DNA from: an uncultured Allobaculum sp.
Lineage (GTDB): Bacteria > Bacillota_I > Bacilli_A > Erysipelotrichales > Erysipelotrichaceae
Direction: 5' to 3'
Assembly (NCBI GenBank): GCA_910577085.1
Contig: CAJTLE010000048.1
Coordinates: 1 to 18,992 of the forward strand
DNA: 18,992 nucleotides
Shown here: positions 1 to 7,746 of the stretch, one piece after another
Layout of the letters: every line of letters begins with the position of its first letter
Numbering within the stretch: the first letter of the stretch is position 1
The notes under the pieces: generated by a model
Seen by the model: the letters and a program-made list of their open reading frames with translations, nothing else
The model's database searches: none
What the model was told of the DNA's origin: nothing
Translations under genes and position numbers: made by a program

Positions 1-794
1 TGTATGGATAGTTCGTCTCGGGAAAGACTCTTCCATCATACGGGAGATCTTTTCATTTTCAATCTTTCTTTTTCGATATCTCAAATTCAGCTATATCAGC
101 AAATCCCACCACTTTTTACAGAGACCCTTATTTTTTCAATGTTGTCGAGTCATCGATGGCATTTTCATCTTCAGAGGAGAAGAATTCCGTTTGTCGAAGG
201 TGTCTTCATCCTACTTGAAAAGGCTCTCTTTGGTCACTGTTTGGTTATTTAACAATTCTGTTTTAAAAAATATGAGGGTCGGAGTCAGGAATGTAAGATT
301 GAAACCGTTTTGACAGAGCTTTCTTTACAGAGAAAAGGACTTTCAGAAACGATTGATTGTGAAATTGTTGGCAGTATTTGCGCCGTGAGTGAACAGGGAA
401 ATATTGGCCTTTCTGGAAAAGCGAAGATGGAAATTTTCTGGAATCCGGAGCGCTTCTGGATGGCCTGAACAAAGGAAAAACGGAAAATCGGCAGGAAGAT
501 GAAAACTCGAAAGTGCGGCAGATTAAGGGAAAATTGTCTTGGGAATCATTGTGAACCAGTTTGGGGAACACCTCCAGAAAAAACAGGGTTGATTTCGTCT
601 GAGAACAACAGGGAGAGATAATTTGATCATCAGACAACAAAGACAACCAAATAAAAGAATAGAATAATCTTTTACACATGGAACAATGAATAAAATCAAA
701 CGTTTTATGAACGAATGGCGAGAAGAATCTGTCTTTAATTTCAGGCGGGGTTGGGATAAACTAGTATCGTTGAATAAAGGAGGATTTTCGAGTC
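1..794. other. Gene-poor region upstream of the aldolase
   Basis: I find no supportable gene in these 794 bases. Open frames at 4-252 (+) and 263-679 (-) give compositions rich in Ser, Phe, His and Arg without recognisable motifs and without ribosome binding sites. A small dyad, ATAAAA at 690-695 against TTTTAT at 703-708 with AAACGTTT inside, could be an operator upstream of the aldolase. I could not find a convincing sigma-A promoter: TTTACA at 671-676 and TAAAAT at 691-696 are only 14 bases apart. Confidence 0.5.
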
Positions 795-1661
795 ATGTTA
801 GTATCTGCGACAGAAATGATTAACAAAGCTCACGAAGGCCACTATGCGATCGGTGCCTTCAACATCAACAACATGGAATGGATTAAAGCCATTCTGCTTG
901 GCTGTGAAGCTAAACAGTCCCCTGTAATCCTCGGCGTTTCCGAAGGTGCAGCAAAATATATGTGCGGTTATAAGAATGCCGTTGACATGGTTAAAAACAT
1001 CATGGACTTCTATAACATCACAGTACCAGTAGCAATCCACCTTGACCATGGAACTTACGAAGGCGCTAAAAAAGCCATCGAAGCTGGATTCACATCTGTT
1101 ATGTTCGACGGATCTCACTATCCAATCGAAGAAAACATCGAAAAATCCAAAGAACTGATCGAACTTGCTCACTCCAAAGGTATCTCCATCGAATGCGAAG
1201 TTGGTGGTATCGGTGGTGAAGAAGACGGCGTTATCTCTGCCGGCGAAGTTGCTGATCCAAAAGAATGCAAAGCTGTAGCTGACCTCGGTGTTGATTTCTT
1301 AGCAGCTGGTATCGGTAACATCCACGGTAAATATCCAGCAGACTGGAAAGGCCTGAACTTCGAAGTTCTCGGCGAAATCCAGAAAGTTACAGAAGGTAAA
1401 CCACTCGTTCTCCATGGCGGATCCGGTATCCCACAGGAAATGGTAAAAGAAGCTATCGTTCTTGGTGTTTCCAAAGTAAACATCAACACAGAATGCCAGC
1501 TCGTTTTCGCTGCTGCTACACGTAAATATGTAGAAGACGGCAAAGATCTCGCTAACAAAGGATGGGATCCACGTAAACTGCTCAAACCAGGAACTGATGC
1601 AATCCAGGCTCTGGTTGAAGACTATGTAACCAACTTCCTTGGTTCCGCTAACAAAGCGTAA
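795..1661 (+). CDS. fba: Class II fructose-bisphosphate aldolase
   Basis: This 288-residue cytoplasmic glycolytic and gluconeogenic enzyme cleaves fructose 1,6-bisphosphate reversibly to dihydroxyacetone phosphate and glyceraldehyde 3-phosphate, using a divalent metal, usually zinc. The class II signature HLDHG is at residues 82-86, giving the catalytic Asp84 and metal ligand His85. Further metal ligands are His178 (NIHGKY) and His208 (VLHGGSG), and the phosphate-binding NINTE is at 229-233. Length is normal for the short class IIA/B type. The start is fixed by AAAGGAGGA at 776-784. Codon choice is strongly restricted (ATC, AAC, GGT, GAA dominate) compared with the neighbours, as expected for a very highly expressed gene. 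It stands alone, with a terminator straight after. A related tagatose-bisphosphate aldolase is the main alternative, but codon bias and solitary context favour the glycolytic enzyme. Confidence 0.93.
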   Translation: MLVSATEMINKAHEGHYAIGAFNINNMEWIKAILLGCEAKQSPVILGVSEGAAKYMCGYKNAVDMVKNIMDFYNITVPVAIHLDHGTYEGAKKAIEAGFTSVMFDGSHYPIEENIEKSKELIELAHSKGISIECEVGGIGGEEDGVISAGEVADPKECKAVADLGVDFLAAGIGNIHGKYPADWKGLNFEVLGEIQKVTEGKPLVLHGGSGIPQEMVKEAIVLGVSKVNINTECQLVFAAATRKYVEDGKDLANKGWDPRKLLKPGTDAIQALVEDYVTNFLGSANKA

Positions 1662-1704
1662 GATCGCACGCTGAATCATTCAGACAACTCAAATCACAAT
1701 TGAT

Positions 1705-1729
1705 AAGGAGGGCTTCGGCTCTCCTTTTT
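1705..1729 (+). terminator. Rho-independent terminator of the aldolase
   Basis: AAGGAGGGC (1705-1713) pairs with GCTCTCCTT (1718-1726), including one G-T, around a TTCG tetraloop, followed by further T residues. A perfect 9-bp outer dyad, TCAGACAAC (1680-1688) with GTTGTCTGA (1732-1740), encloses it. Confidence 0.92.
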
Positions 1730-1740
1730 CTGTTGTCTGA

Positions 1741-1836
1741 TCTGTTTTCTATCTGATCTGTTTTCTATCTGATCTGTTTTCTATCTGATCTGTTTTCTAT
1801 CTGATCTGTTTTCTATCTGATCTGTTTTCTGCCTGG
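1741..1836. repeat. Tandem array of a 16-bp repeat
   Basis: Five exact head-to-tail copies of TCTGTTTTCTATCTGA begin at 1741, 1757, 1773, 1789 and 1805. A sixth copy at 1821-1836 matches 13 of 16 positions. A shortened relative, TCTGTTGTCTGA, occupies 1729-1740, where it supplies the right arm of the dyad around the aldolase terminator. Each junction makes a GATC. There are no spacers, so this is a minisatellite and not a CRISPR array. It is intergenic, and slippage during replication is the likely origin. Confidence 0.95.
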
Positions 1837-2298
1837 TTTGTTTTTGCCTGAAAAAGAGAGCCGGAATGGCATCAGAACGTACAGTCTGGTTCAATGCTGA
1901 CTGATCAAGGATACATTTTAAATCCAGAATGGCCGTTTTTTTGCCGAAGCCTTTGCCTGTCTGGAAAAACGAAAACCATTTAATCACAAACTGTTGTAGA
2001 CTATGAGGGAATATTGCTTTTCTGCCTGCCCATCCTTTTTTATTCGAGACAGGAAGTTTCAGGGGATCAGATTCTTTCAAATGGCTTGAGGCCACAGCTG
2101 AAAGGGAATCTGCATCTATTTCGAAACAATGCGCGGCTGCTCTGTCAGAAACTGGCGTGGATGGATAAGACGAATTCAGGAACATACGGATTCAAAGAGC
2201 AAGTTGATTTCAAGAACGAATCCATTCAATGAACAAATCGGTTTCATGGACAAATTGATTCAAATTCAGAGCGCGAAAGAAGAGATACAAATCTTTCT
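1837..2298. other. Intergenic stretch without a gene
   Basis: Between the 16-bp repeat and the candidate peptidase promoter I see no gene with a ribosome binding site or a recognisable product. Short AT-rich near-repeats of the type AAATTGATTCAAATTCA occur around 2200-2270. The sequence may be decayed or regulatory, but I cannot assign a function. Confidence 0.4.
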
Positions 2299-2327
2299 TT
2301 GCGACCAGGCAGAAAAGGTCTTATTTT
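2299..2327 (+). promoter_or_regulatory. Candidate promoter of the peptidase-IIA unit
   Basis: TTGCGA (2299-2304) and TATTTT (2322-2327) are separated by exactly 17 bases. Each box matches the sigma-A consensus at 4 of 6 positions. Transcription would begin near 2335, just upstream of the AAAAGGAGAG ribosome binding site at 2351-2360. Confidence 0.35.
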
Positions 2328-2367
2328 GCAGGTACCTTTTGCACACATTGAAAAGGAGAGATATTGG

Positions 2368-4287
2368 ATGAACCCAACCGAAATTAAGGATCTCTATTCC
2401 TTTACCTTTTATGGCGGGCTGAAGACCAAAGGCCGAAATGTTGTCTTTGTCAAAGCCCAGGCCAATGAAGCCAATAACAATTACGAGTACGATCTGATGC
2501 TCTGCAAAGATGGAAAAATCTCGCAGCTGACCGATCGCAAAAACGTATCCTCCTATACGTTTGAAGACAAGAAAACCTTATGGTTCACTTTACCGCTCAA
2601 GGATGACGAAAAGAAAACCGCCTTCTGGCGGCTGCCTTTAAAAGGCGGGGAAGCCATTCAGGCTGAAGTCATTAATCAGCCAGGCGTGCAGATTCTCGAT
2701 TTCATCAATCCGGATCTGATGCTGCTTTCCATTGAACACACCCCAGAAGATAAGCATCCGCATGCCGAAGATTATGAAGTGCTGGCCGAATCTCCTTATT
2801 ACATGAACGGTCAGGGCTTTATTGCCGGTAAACGGACCCACTATTATCTGTATGACCGCAAGACAAAAACCCTGTCGGATCCAATCACCAACGGCCTCAA
2901 ACCGGATGTCTTTACCGTAAAAGATGGCAAGATTTACTTTGCGGCCAATGAAGATAAAGGGGCCAGACAGTCATTCTTCTCCATGTCCTTATACGAATAT
3001 GATCCGATCGCCAAAACCCGCACCCATCTGATCAATACCCATATGGATCTGTTCAATCTGGATGCGGATGAAAACAGACTCTTATTCTTTGCCAGTGATG
3101 GCAGGCAGATTGGTCTGAACTCCAATCCAAAACTGTATGCCTGTTCGCTGGCTGACAAAAAGATCGATCTGATTGCCGACTGGCATGAATGCCTGGGCAA
3201 TACGGTTGGCACCGATTGTGCCCTGCTTGGCGGCAATGCAACCTGCATGGACAAAAACCGCCTTTGCTTTACAAGCACCATTGTCGACCACAACAACCTC
3301 TTTGATGTCGATGGGGATGCACTGCACCAGATTCTGGAATGGCCGGGAACCATTCACAGCTTCGGCTTTGCCAAAGGTGTGCTCTATTTCATTGGGGCAA
3401 AACCAGGAGAGCTGCAGGAGTTATACAAGATGGAAAATGGTGAAGTCAGCCAGATTTCTGATTTCCATCCCGAACTCAAAGACAAATACATCGCCCAGGC
3501 CAAGCCGATTTTCTATACTGGCAGCCAGGATTCCAGCCAGCTTGGCTGGGTGCTCTATCCAAAAGACTTTGATCCCGACAAGAAATATCCAGCCATTCTT
3601 GATATCCACGGCGGACCGAAAACGGTTTATGGAACCATCTTCTACCATGAAATGCAGCTGTGGGCATCGCATGGCTACTTTGTCTTCTTCTGCAACCCGT
3701 TCGGATCCGATGGCCAGGGCAATGACTATGCAGATCTGCGCGGCAAATATGGAACCGATGACTATGATGACCTGATGAAGTTTACGGATACCGTTCTGGC
3801 TCAGGTTCCACAGATCGATCCAGAACGCGTTGGCGTAACGGGTGGAAGCTATGGCGGATTCATGACCAACTGGATCATCACGCATACCGATCGCTTTAAA
3901 GCAGCGGCCAGCCAGCGCTCGATTTCTAACTGGCTGTCTTTCTGGGGAACCAGTGATATCGGACCGGAATTTGTCGTTGACCAGCAGGCGTGTGGTCTGG
4001 AAAATCCCGAAAAACTCTGGTGGCATTCTCCAATGCGGACGATTTCAACCGCCAAGACCCCAACATTATTCATTCACAGTGATGAAGACTATCGCTGCCC
4101 GATTGAGCAGGGCTATCAGATGTTAAATGGCCTGATCCAGAATGGAGTAGAAACCAAGATGGTGCTCTTCCATAAGGAAACCCATGAACTCTCCCGTTCT
4201 GGCAAGCCGGTTCATCGTGAGCGTCGTCTCGAAGAGATCACCAACTGGATGGATACCCATTTAAAAGGAACGAAACATGAAGCCTAA
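2368..4287 (+). CDS. S9 family prolyl-oligopeptidase-type serine peptidase
   Basis: This 639-residue protein has an N-terminal region of beta strands, probably a propeller (about residues 1-370), and a C-terminal alpha/beta hydrolase domain (about 390-639). The catalytic triad is readable: Ser494 in GGSYGG, Asp574 in SDEDYRCP and His606 in ETHELSRSG. The HGGP oxyanion-hole motif is also present. The pattern resembles acylaminoacyl-peptidase or dipeptidyl-peptidase members (S9C). Such enzymes trim short peptides in the cytoplasm, and no signal peptide is visible. The start at 2368 is chosen because AAAAGGAGAG lies just upstream; an in-frame TTG at 2299 would add 23 unlikely residues and overlaps the candidate promoter. 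Its last 11 bases overlap the IIA gene, so the two are translationally coupled. Exact substrate cannot be told from sequence. Confidence 0.88.
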   Translation: MNPTEIKDLYSFTFYGGLKTKGRNVVFVKAQANEANNNYEYDLMLCKDGKISQLTDRKNVSSYTFEDKKTLWFTLPLKDDEKKTAFWRLPLKGGEAIQAEVINQPGVQILDFINPDLMLLSIEHTPEDKHPHAEDYEVLAESPYYMNGQGFIAGKRTHYYLYDRKTKTLSDPITNGLKPDVFTVKDGKIYFAANEDKGARQSFFSMSLYEYDPIAKTRTHLINTHMDLFNLDADENRLLFFASDGRQIGLNSNPKLYACSLADKKIDLIADWHECLGNTVGTDCALLGGNATCMDKNRLCFTSTIVDHNNLFDVDGDALHQILEWPGTIHSFGFAKGVLYFIGAKPGELQELYKMENGEVSQISDFHPELKDKYIAQAKPIFYTGSQDSSQLGWVLYPKDFDPDKKYPAILDIHGGPKTVYGTIFYHEMQLWASHGYFVFFCNPFGSDGQGNDYADLRGKYGTDDYDDLMKFTDTVLAQVPQIDPERVGVTGGSYGGFMTNWIITHTDRFKAAASQRSISNWLSFWGTSDIGPEFVVDQQACGLENPEKLWWHSPMRTISTAKTPTLFIHSDEDYRCPIEQGYQMLNGLIQNGVETKMVLFHKETHELSRSGKPVHRERRLEEITNWMDTHLKGTKHEA

Positions 4288-4768
4288 TTTTAAAAGAAAG
4301 GAAAAACGCGGCCCGGAAAAGCGGCTGACCGCCTGTATCAATGGCAAACTGATGCCGCTCAGTGCGGTCGCTGATCCGGTCTTCGCCTCGAAAATGTATG
4401 GAGAGGGCGTAGCGATTGTCCCTGAGGATGATCTGATTGTGGCCCCGTGCACGGCGACGGTTGCCATGGTTCCATACGGAAAACAATCCGTCGGTCTGGA
4501 AACCGAAAACGGAGATATGATTCTGATTCATGTCGGCTTTAATGCTGGAATGTATCGTGACCGCGGATTTGAAACGCTCGCTCTTGAAGGCACACGGGTG
4601 CGAGCTGGAACCCCATTGATCCGCATCAACCGCAAGTATCTCGACAGTCTGAATGTCGATCAGACGGTGTGCATGGTGATTACCAACCTGCGCAAGCCCG
4701 ATGAAGTGCGCGTCCTCGATGGCGATCTGGTCAGTGCCGGCCGCACCCCGGTTCTTGAACGCAAATAA
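4277..4768 (+). CDS. Free-standing PTS glucose-type IIA protein, one active-site His replaced by Gln
   Basis: This 163-residue protein has the fold signature of glucose-family IIA (Crr) domains: ADPVFASKMYGEGVAI at 32-47, ILIHVGF at 82-88, and the late VITNL at 134-138. IIA proteins pass phosphate from HPr to a membrane IIB domain and often act as regulators. The phospho-accepting histidine (E. coli His90) is kept as His85. Fifteen residues earlier, where E. coli has His75, this protein has Gln70 (codon 4484-4486). The usual GIDTV after the phospho-histidine is also altered, to GFNAG. There is no IIB or IIC gene nearby. It starts inside the peptidase gene (11-base overlap) with AAAGGAACG as the ribosome binding site. 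I infer a regulatory, not transport, role. That it belongs to the family is secure; its activity is not. Confidence 0.85.
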   Translation: MKPNFKRKEKRGPEKRLTACINGKLMPLSAVADPVFASKMYGEGVAIVPEDDLIVAPCTATVAMVPYGKQSVGLETENGDMILIHVGFNAGMYRDRGFETLALEGTRVRAGTPLIRINRKYLDSLNVDQTVCMVITNLRKPDEVRVLDGDLVSAGRTPVLERK

Positions 4769-4789
4769 ACCAGATTCTAAACCGGATTC

Positions 4790-4827
4790 TTGTGTCAGCC
4801 CGCAAAAAAGAAACCGGCTGCACACAA
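4790..4827 (+). other. Hairpin after the IIA gene
   Basis: TTGTGT-CAGCC (4790-4800) pairs with GGCTG-ACACAA (4816-4827) with one bulged C at 4821 and a 15-base loop. There is no T tract afterwards, so it may protect a 3' end or be a weak terminator. Confidence 0.45.
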
Positions 4828-4993
4828 TGAGTAATTGTGAAAATCTGTTTTGAATTTCACTTACATAAAGCCCTTTCAGAAATCGACCGGAAATCTCGCA
4901 CTTTTTCACATAAAACCAGTCATGGCCCGTGAGAAGTGGCAGCATTGGTCGGATAATGAGCAATTGATAGACAAAATCAAGAATTTTTCAGTC

Positions 4994-5061
4994 AGCTGCC
5001 AGAAGTCAGGATCTTCCTGTAATTTCTGGCAGCTTTACTCTGTTCAAAAAGACTGTATAAT
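4994..5061 (+). promoter_or_regulatory. murA promoter with an overlapping dyad
   Basis: A perfect TATAAT lies at 5056-5061, with TTTACT (4 of 6) at 5034-5039 and a 16-base spacer. Immediately upstream, AGCTGCCAGAA (4994-5004) is repeated perfectly inverted as TTCTGGCAGCT (5024-5034). A nested CAGGA/TCCTG (5007-5011 and 5015-5019) lies between them. The right arm of the dyad touches the -35 box, so it could be a repressor site. It lacks a T tract and is a poor terminator. A smaller dyad, AAAACA-CT-TGTTTT, lies in the 5' leader at 5081-5094. Confidence 0.6.
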
Positions 5062-5158
5062 CTGATCGGTATACAACCTGAAAACACTTGTTTTTCCTGC
5101 ATTCGAGTACGTCACAGAAGCAGGCAGGGTTTGTTACGAGAGGAAGGGACAATCGCAT

Positions 5159-6439
5159 ATGGAAGAAGTCATTAAAATCAGAGGCGGTAAACGACTCAAT
5201 GGAACAGTTACGATTTCCGGCAGTAAAAACTCAACGGTTGCTCTCATTCCCGCGGCCGCACTTGGCTCAGAAAAAGTGACAATCTACGGAGTACCGCAGA
5301 TTTCTGATGTTGAAGCTTTAGTTGAACTTTTAGAAGAACTCGGCGTTCAGGTCACCAGACCGGATGCTGAGACATTGATTATCGATCCATCTACTATGGA
5401 GGACAGACCACTGGTTTCTCCGGCAGTGCAGAAACTGCGGGCCTCCTATTATTTCATGGGAGCGCTTCTTGGTAAGTACGGCCGGGCCCAGATTAAAAAC
5501 CCGGGCGGCTGCCATCTTGGCCCGCGCCCGATCGATCTTCACCTCAAAGGCTTCCAGGCACTGGGCGCAAGTGTAGACTATGCGGATGACTGCACTGTGC
5601 TGGTCGCACCGCCTGAAGGATTGAAGGGAGCCCGGATCTTCCTGGATATTTCTTCGGTTGGCGCAACCATCAATATCATGATGGCGGCTGTATTTGCCAA
5701 AGGCCGGACAGTAATCGAAAACGCTGCCCGTGAACCGGAAATCATCGACATTGCCACACTGCTCAACAAAATGGGTGCCCGCATTCACGGCATGGGAACC
5801 AGTACGCTGGTCATTGATGGGGTGGAATCCTTAAAAGGATGCATGCACGAAATCATTCCAGACCGGATTGAAGCGGCAACGTATATTCTGATCGGAGCGG
5901 CTATGGCCGATGATATGTGGATTCGCAACGTCATTCCCCAGCATTTGGATGCGATTCTGTCCAAGCTGCGTGAAATTGGCGTGAACTACGATTTCACTGG
6001 TGACTCGGTTCATATTTATGGCAACGATCATTCGAAACCATTACGTCCAACCGACATTACCACCAAACCATATCCAGGCTTTGCCACTGATGTTCAGCAG
6101 CCATTTACAACACTGCTGACTCGTTCGGATGGTGTTTCTTCGGTTACCGAAGAGATCTATGTTGAACGCTTCAAGCACTGCCCGGAACTGGAAAAAATGG
6201 GTGCGGATATTCTGGTGAAAATTCCATCCGCATACATCACCGGTCCAACTCCGCTGCATGGGGCAAAAGTCACCGCAACTGATTTACGGTGCGGAGCAGC
6301 GCTGGTCATTGCCGGTCTGATGGCAGATGGTGAAACTGAAATTCATGAAATTAAACATATCGACCGCGGTTACGATAAGCTTGATTCCAAGCTGCGTGCT
6401 TTAGGTGCTGATATTCGACGGGAATTTGTAGAAGACTGA
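5159..6439 (+). CDS. murA: UDP-N-acetylglucosamine 1-carboxyvinyltransferase
   Basis: MurA performs the first committed step of peptidoglycan synthesis in the cytoplasm, joining the enolpyruvyl group of phosphoenolpyruvate to UDP-GlcNAc. The protein is 426 residues, normal length. The catalytic loop NPGGCHLGPRPIDLHLKG carries the phosphoenolpyruvate-binding Cys118, the residue attacked by fosfomycin. Lys23 and Asn24 in GSKNS and Arg94 in KLRASYY match the substrate-binding residues of the family. The start is supported by AGGAAGGGA at 5141-5149. It is a single-gene unit with its own promoter and a terminator whose left arm is inside the last codons. Many Firmicutes have two MurA paralogues; I cannot tell from one copy which this is. 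Confidence 0.95.
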   Translation: MEEVIKIRGGKRLNGTVTISGSKNSTVALIPAAALGSEKVTIYGVPQISDVEALVELLEELGVQVTRPDAETLIIDPSTMEDRPLVSPAVQKLRASYYFMGALLGKYGRAQIKNPGGCHLGPRPIDLHLKGFQALGASVDYADDCTVLVAPPEGLKGARIFLDISSVGATINIMMAAVFAKGRTVIENAAREPEIIDIATLLNKMGARIHGMGTSTLVIDGVESLKGCMHEIIPDRIEAATYILIGAAMADDMWIRNVIPQHLDAILSKLREIGVNYDFTGDSVHIYGNDHSKPLRPTDITTKPYPGFATDVQQPFTTLLTRSDGVSSVTEEIYVERFKHCPELEKMGADILVKIPSAYITGPTPLHGAKVTATDLRCGAALVIAGLMADGETEIHEIKHIDRGYDKLDSKLRALGADIRREFVED

Positions 6440-6452
6440 TTCCCGTCTTTTT
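6417..6452 (+). terminator. Terminator overlapping the 3' end of murA
   Basis: GACGGGAA (6417-6424) pairs perfectly with TTCCCGTC (6440-6447), followed by TTTTT (6448-6452). The left arm is coding sequence and the stop codon TGA (6437-6439) lies in the loop. Confidence 0.88.
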
Positions 6453-6602
6453 AATTGCTTTGTAATTTGTGTTCATTTCGATTTTCTACCTGCTTATCGC
6501 TTTGTCTTTCTGCCTGTTTATCTTTTGGTCCGATGGCATGAAGCGGCTGAAAGAACAGGAGAAGATGGTTAAGCCAGTCAGATAACAGAAACGCGCCCAT
6601 AT

Positions 6603-6713
6603 AAAGTTGACGTTGCAATGTATGCAAGTAAATCGCCTGGAATGCTTCCTTTTTCAAAGTTAACGTCCTCTTTACCAGGAAAGCAGGATTTTGGCTTTGT
6701 ATTCGGTTACAAT
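6603..6713 (+). promoter_or_regulatory. Pair of LytTR-like boxes upstream of the LytTR regulator gene
   Basis: AAAGTTGACGT (6603-6613) and AAAGTTAACGT (6656-6666) are direct repeats matching at 10 of 11 positions, 53 bases apart start to start, about five helical turns. Each fits 8 of 9 positions of the published LytTR-type binding pattern [TA][AC][CA]GTTN[AG][TG], quoted from memory. A possible -10 box, TACAAT at 6708-6713, has no good -35 partner, as is common at activator-dependent promoters. That the downstream regulator binds here is inference. Confidence 0.4.
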
Positions 6714-6791
6714 CAGGATTGGACTTATCCGGTATGTTCCGCCAGGACATACAGCCACGAAGGAAAGGATAAGCTGAAAGGAAGGATGTAT

Positions 6792-7514
6792 ATGATCAAA
6801 GTCGCCATCCTTGAGCATGAAAAGGAAACCAAAGATATTGTTTTTTTGCTGGGAGGATACTTTTCCAGAATCGACTGGACGTTCCGGCATTTTTATAAAG
6901 CCAGCATGCTGGCCAGAGCGATGAAAGAAGAAGACTACCAGATTTTCTTCTTTGATGAAATGTTCCAGACCCCGCGCCTGGAAAGTGTATTTGTCCATGA
7001 CAATCCAGCCGCCCTGATTGTTTATCTTTGCAAGGATCCGGCACCCAAACAGGCAGCCGAAACCAGAAGACGGGTACTCTATATTTCCAAGGCCAACCTG
7101 CGTCAGGATCTGACCAATATCTCTGATCTGATCAAAGCCCAGGCCAGCCAGAAAGAATGCTACTCGCTGGTTTATCAGGGGGTGAAAATCGATATTCCCA
7201 TTGAAGATATTTACTACCTGGAAAAGATTGGCAAGAATGTGCATTTCCATACCCGCAAAGGCGAATTCCACCGCCGGCTCAATCTGGCTGATCTCGATGA
7301 AATCTTTGCCAAGTACGGCTTTTTGCGCACCCACATTTCCTATCTGGTCAATGGCAAGTATCTGACCGGAATTTATAAGGATGAAGTGGAACTGAACCAT
7401 TCCATGAAAGTTCCCCTGTCCAGAGCCCAGAAAAAGAAACTGGGCCTGAAAGTACGGCGCTCGGATTCCTCCGAGCCGGAAACACCGGCCAAAGAAGAAG
7501 CCCTGGGTGAATAA
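6792..7514 (+). CDS. LytTR-family DNA-binding regulator, orphan
   Basis: This 240-residue protein has a C-terminal LytTR domain at about 124-218, with the family pattern IPIEDIYYLEKIGKNVHFHT followed by FLRTHISYLVN. LytTR domains bind DNA through a mostly beta fold. The N-terminal 110 residues resemble a degraded receiver domain: beta strand MIKVAILEHE, then DYQIFFFDEMF with a possible phosphoacceptor Asp55, but the usual acidic cluster is changed and the region around residues 60-95 is unlike standard receivers. No histidine kinase lies beside it. The start at 6792 is chosen because AGGAAGG (6779-6785) lies 6 bases upstream; the open frame extends back to 6618 but those residues look non-coding. 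A charged tail follows the domain. Likely targets are unknown; the boxes upstream suggest autoregulation. Confidence 0.82.
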   Translation: MIKVAILEHEKETKDIVFLLGGYFSRIDWTFRHFYKASMLARAMKEEDYQIFFFDEMFQTPRLESVFVHDNPAALIVYLCKDPAPKQAAETRRRVLYISKANLRQDLTNISDLIKAQASQKECYSLVYQGVKIDIPIEDIYYLEKIGKNVHFHTRKGEFHRRLNLADLDEIFAKYGFLRTHISYLVNGKYLTGIYKDEVELNHSMKVPLSRAQKKKLGLKVRRSDSSEPETPAKEEALGE

Positions 7515-7620
7515 GCGAATCAAGAGACGAAGCCAATCAGACTTGGTGACCAGGATAAACGAAGCTGATCAGACGAATGAAGAAGAACAGAAACCAGAGT
7601 TTTTTGAGTTTGCTGGATGC

Positions 7621-7644
7621 AAGACACCTTCGGGTGTCTTTTTT
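7621..7644 (+). terminator. Terminator after the LytTR gene
   Basis: AAGACACC (7621-7628) pairs perfectly with GGTGTCTT (7633-7640) around a TTCG tetraloop, followed by TTTT and a further T-rich run. Confidence 0.93.
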
Positions 7645-7746
7645 CATTTTTCCTTCTTCTTTTTTACAGGGACTCTGGTTTTCTGGGGTATCCTGGCAGG
7701 ATCCTCACCAAAAGGGAAAAGGGCAGCGAAGATCTGGCTGTCAAAA

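Noticed and set aside
4..252. 82-codon open frame at the left edge
   Set aside because: No ribosome binding site, no recognisable motif, composition like translated AT-rich non-coding DNA.
263..679. 138-codon minus-strand open frame
   Set aside because: Rich in Ser, Phe and Arg without motifs, no ribosome binding site, no partner gene.
671..696. TTTACA and TAAAAT as an aldolase promoter
   Set aside because: The spacer is only 14 bases, too short for sigma-A recognition.
1741..1836. CRISPR array
   Set aside because: Repeats are 16 bp, head to tail and without spacers.
2299..2367. Upstream TTG start for the S9 peptidase
   Set aside because: The ATG at 2368 has a strong ribosome binding site, and the extra residues overlap a candidate promoter.
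4238..4963. 241-codon minus-strand open frame over the IIA gene
   Set aside because: It is antisense to a clear PTS IIA domain and has no motif of its own.
4850..5065. 71-codon open frame before murA
   Set aside because: It runs through the murA dyad and promoter and has no motif or ribosome binding site.
6672..7523. 283-codon minus-strand open frame over the LytTR gene
   Set aside because: The opposite strand holds a recognisable LytTR domain with a ribosome binding site and terminator in the right places.
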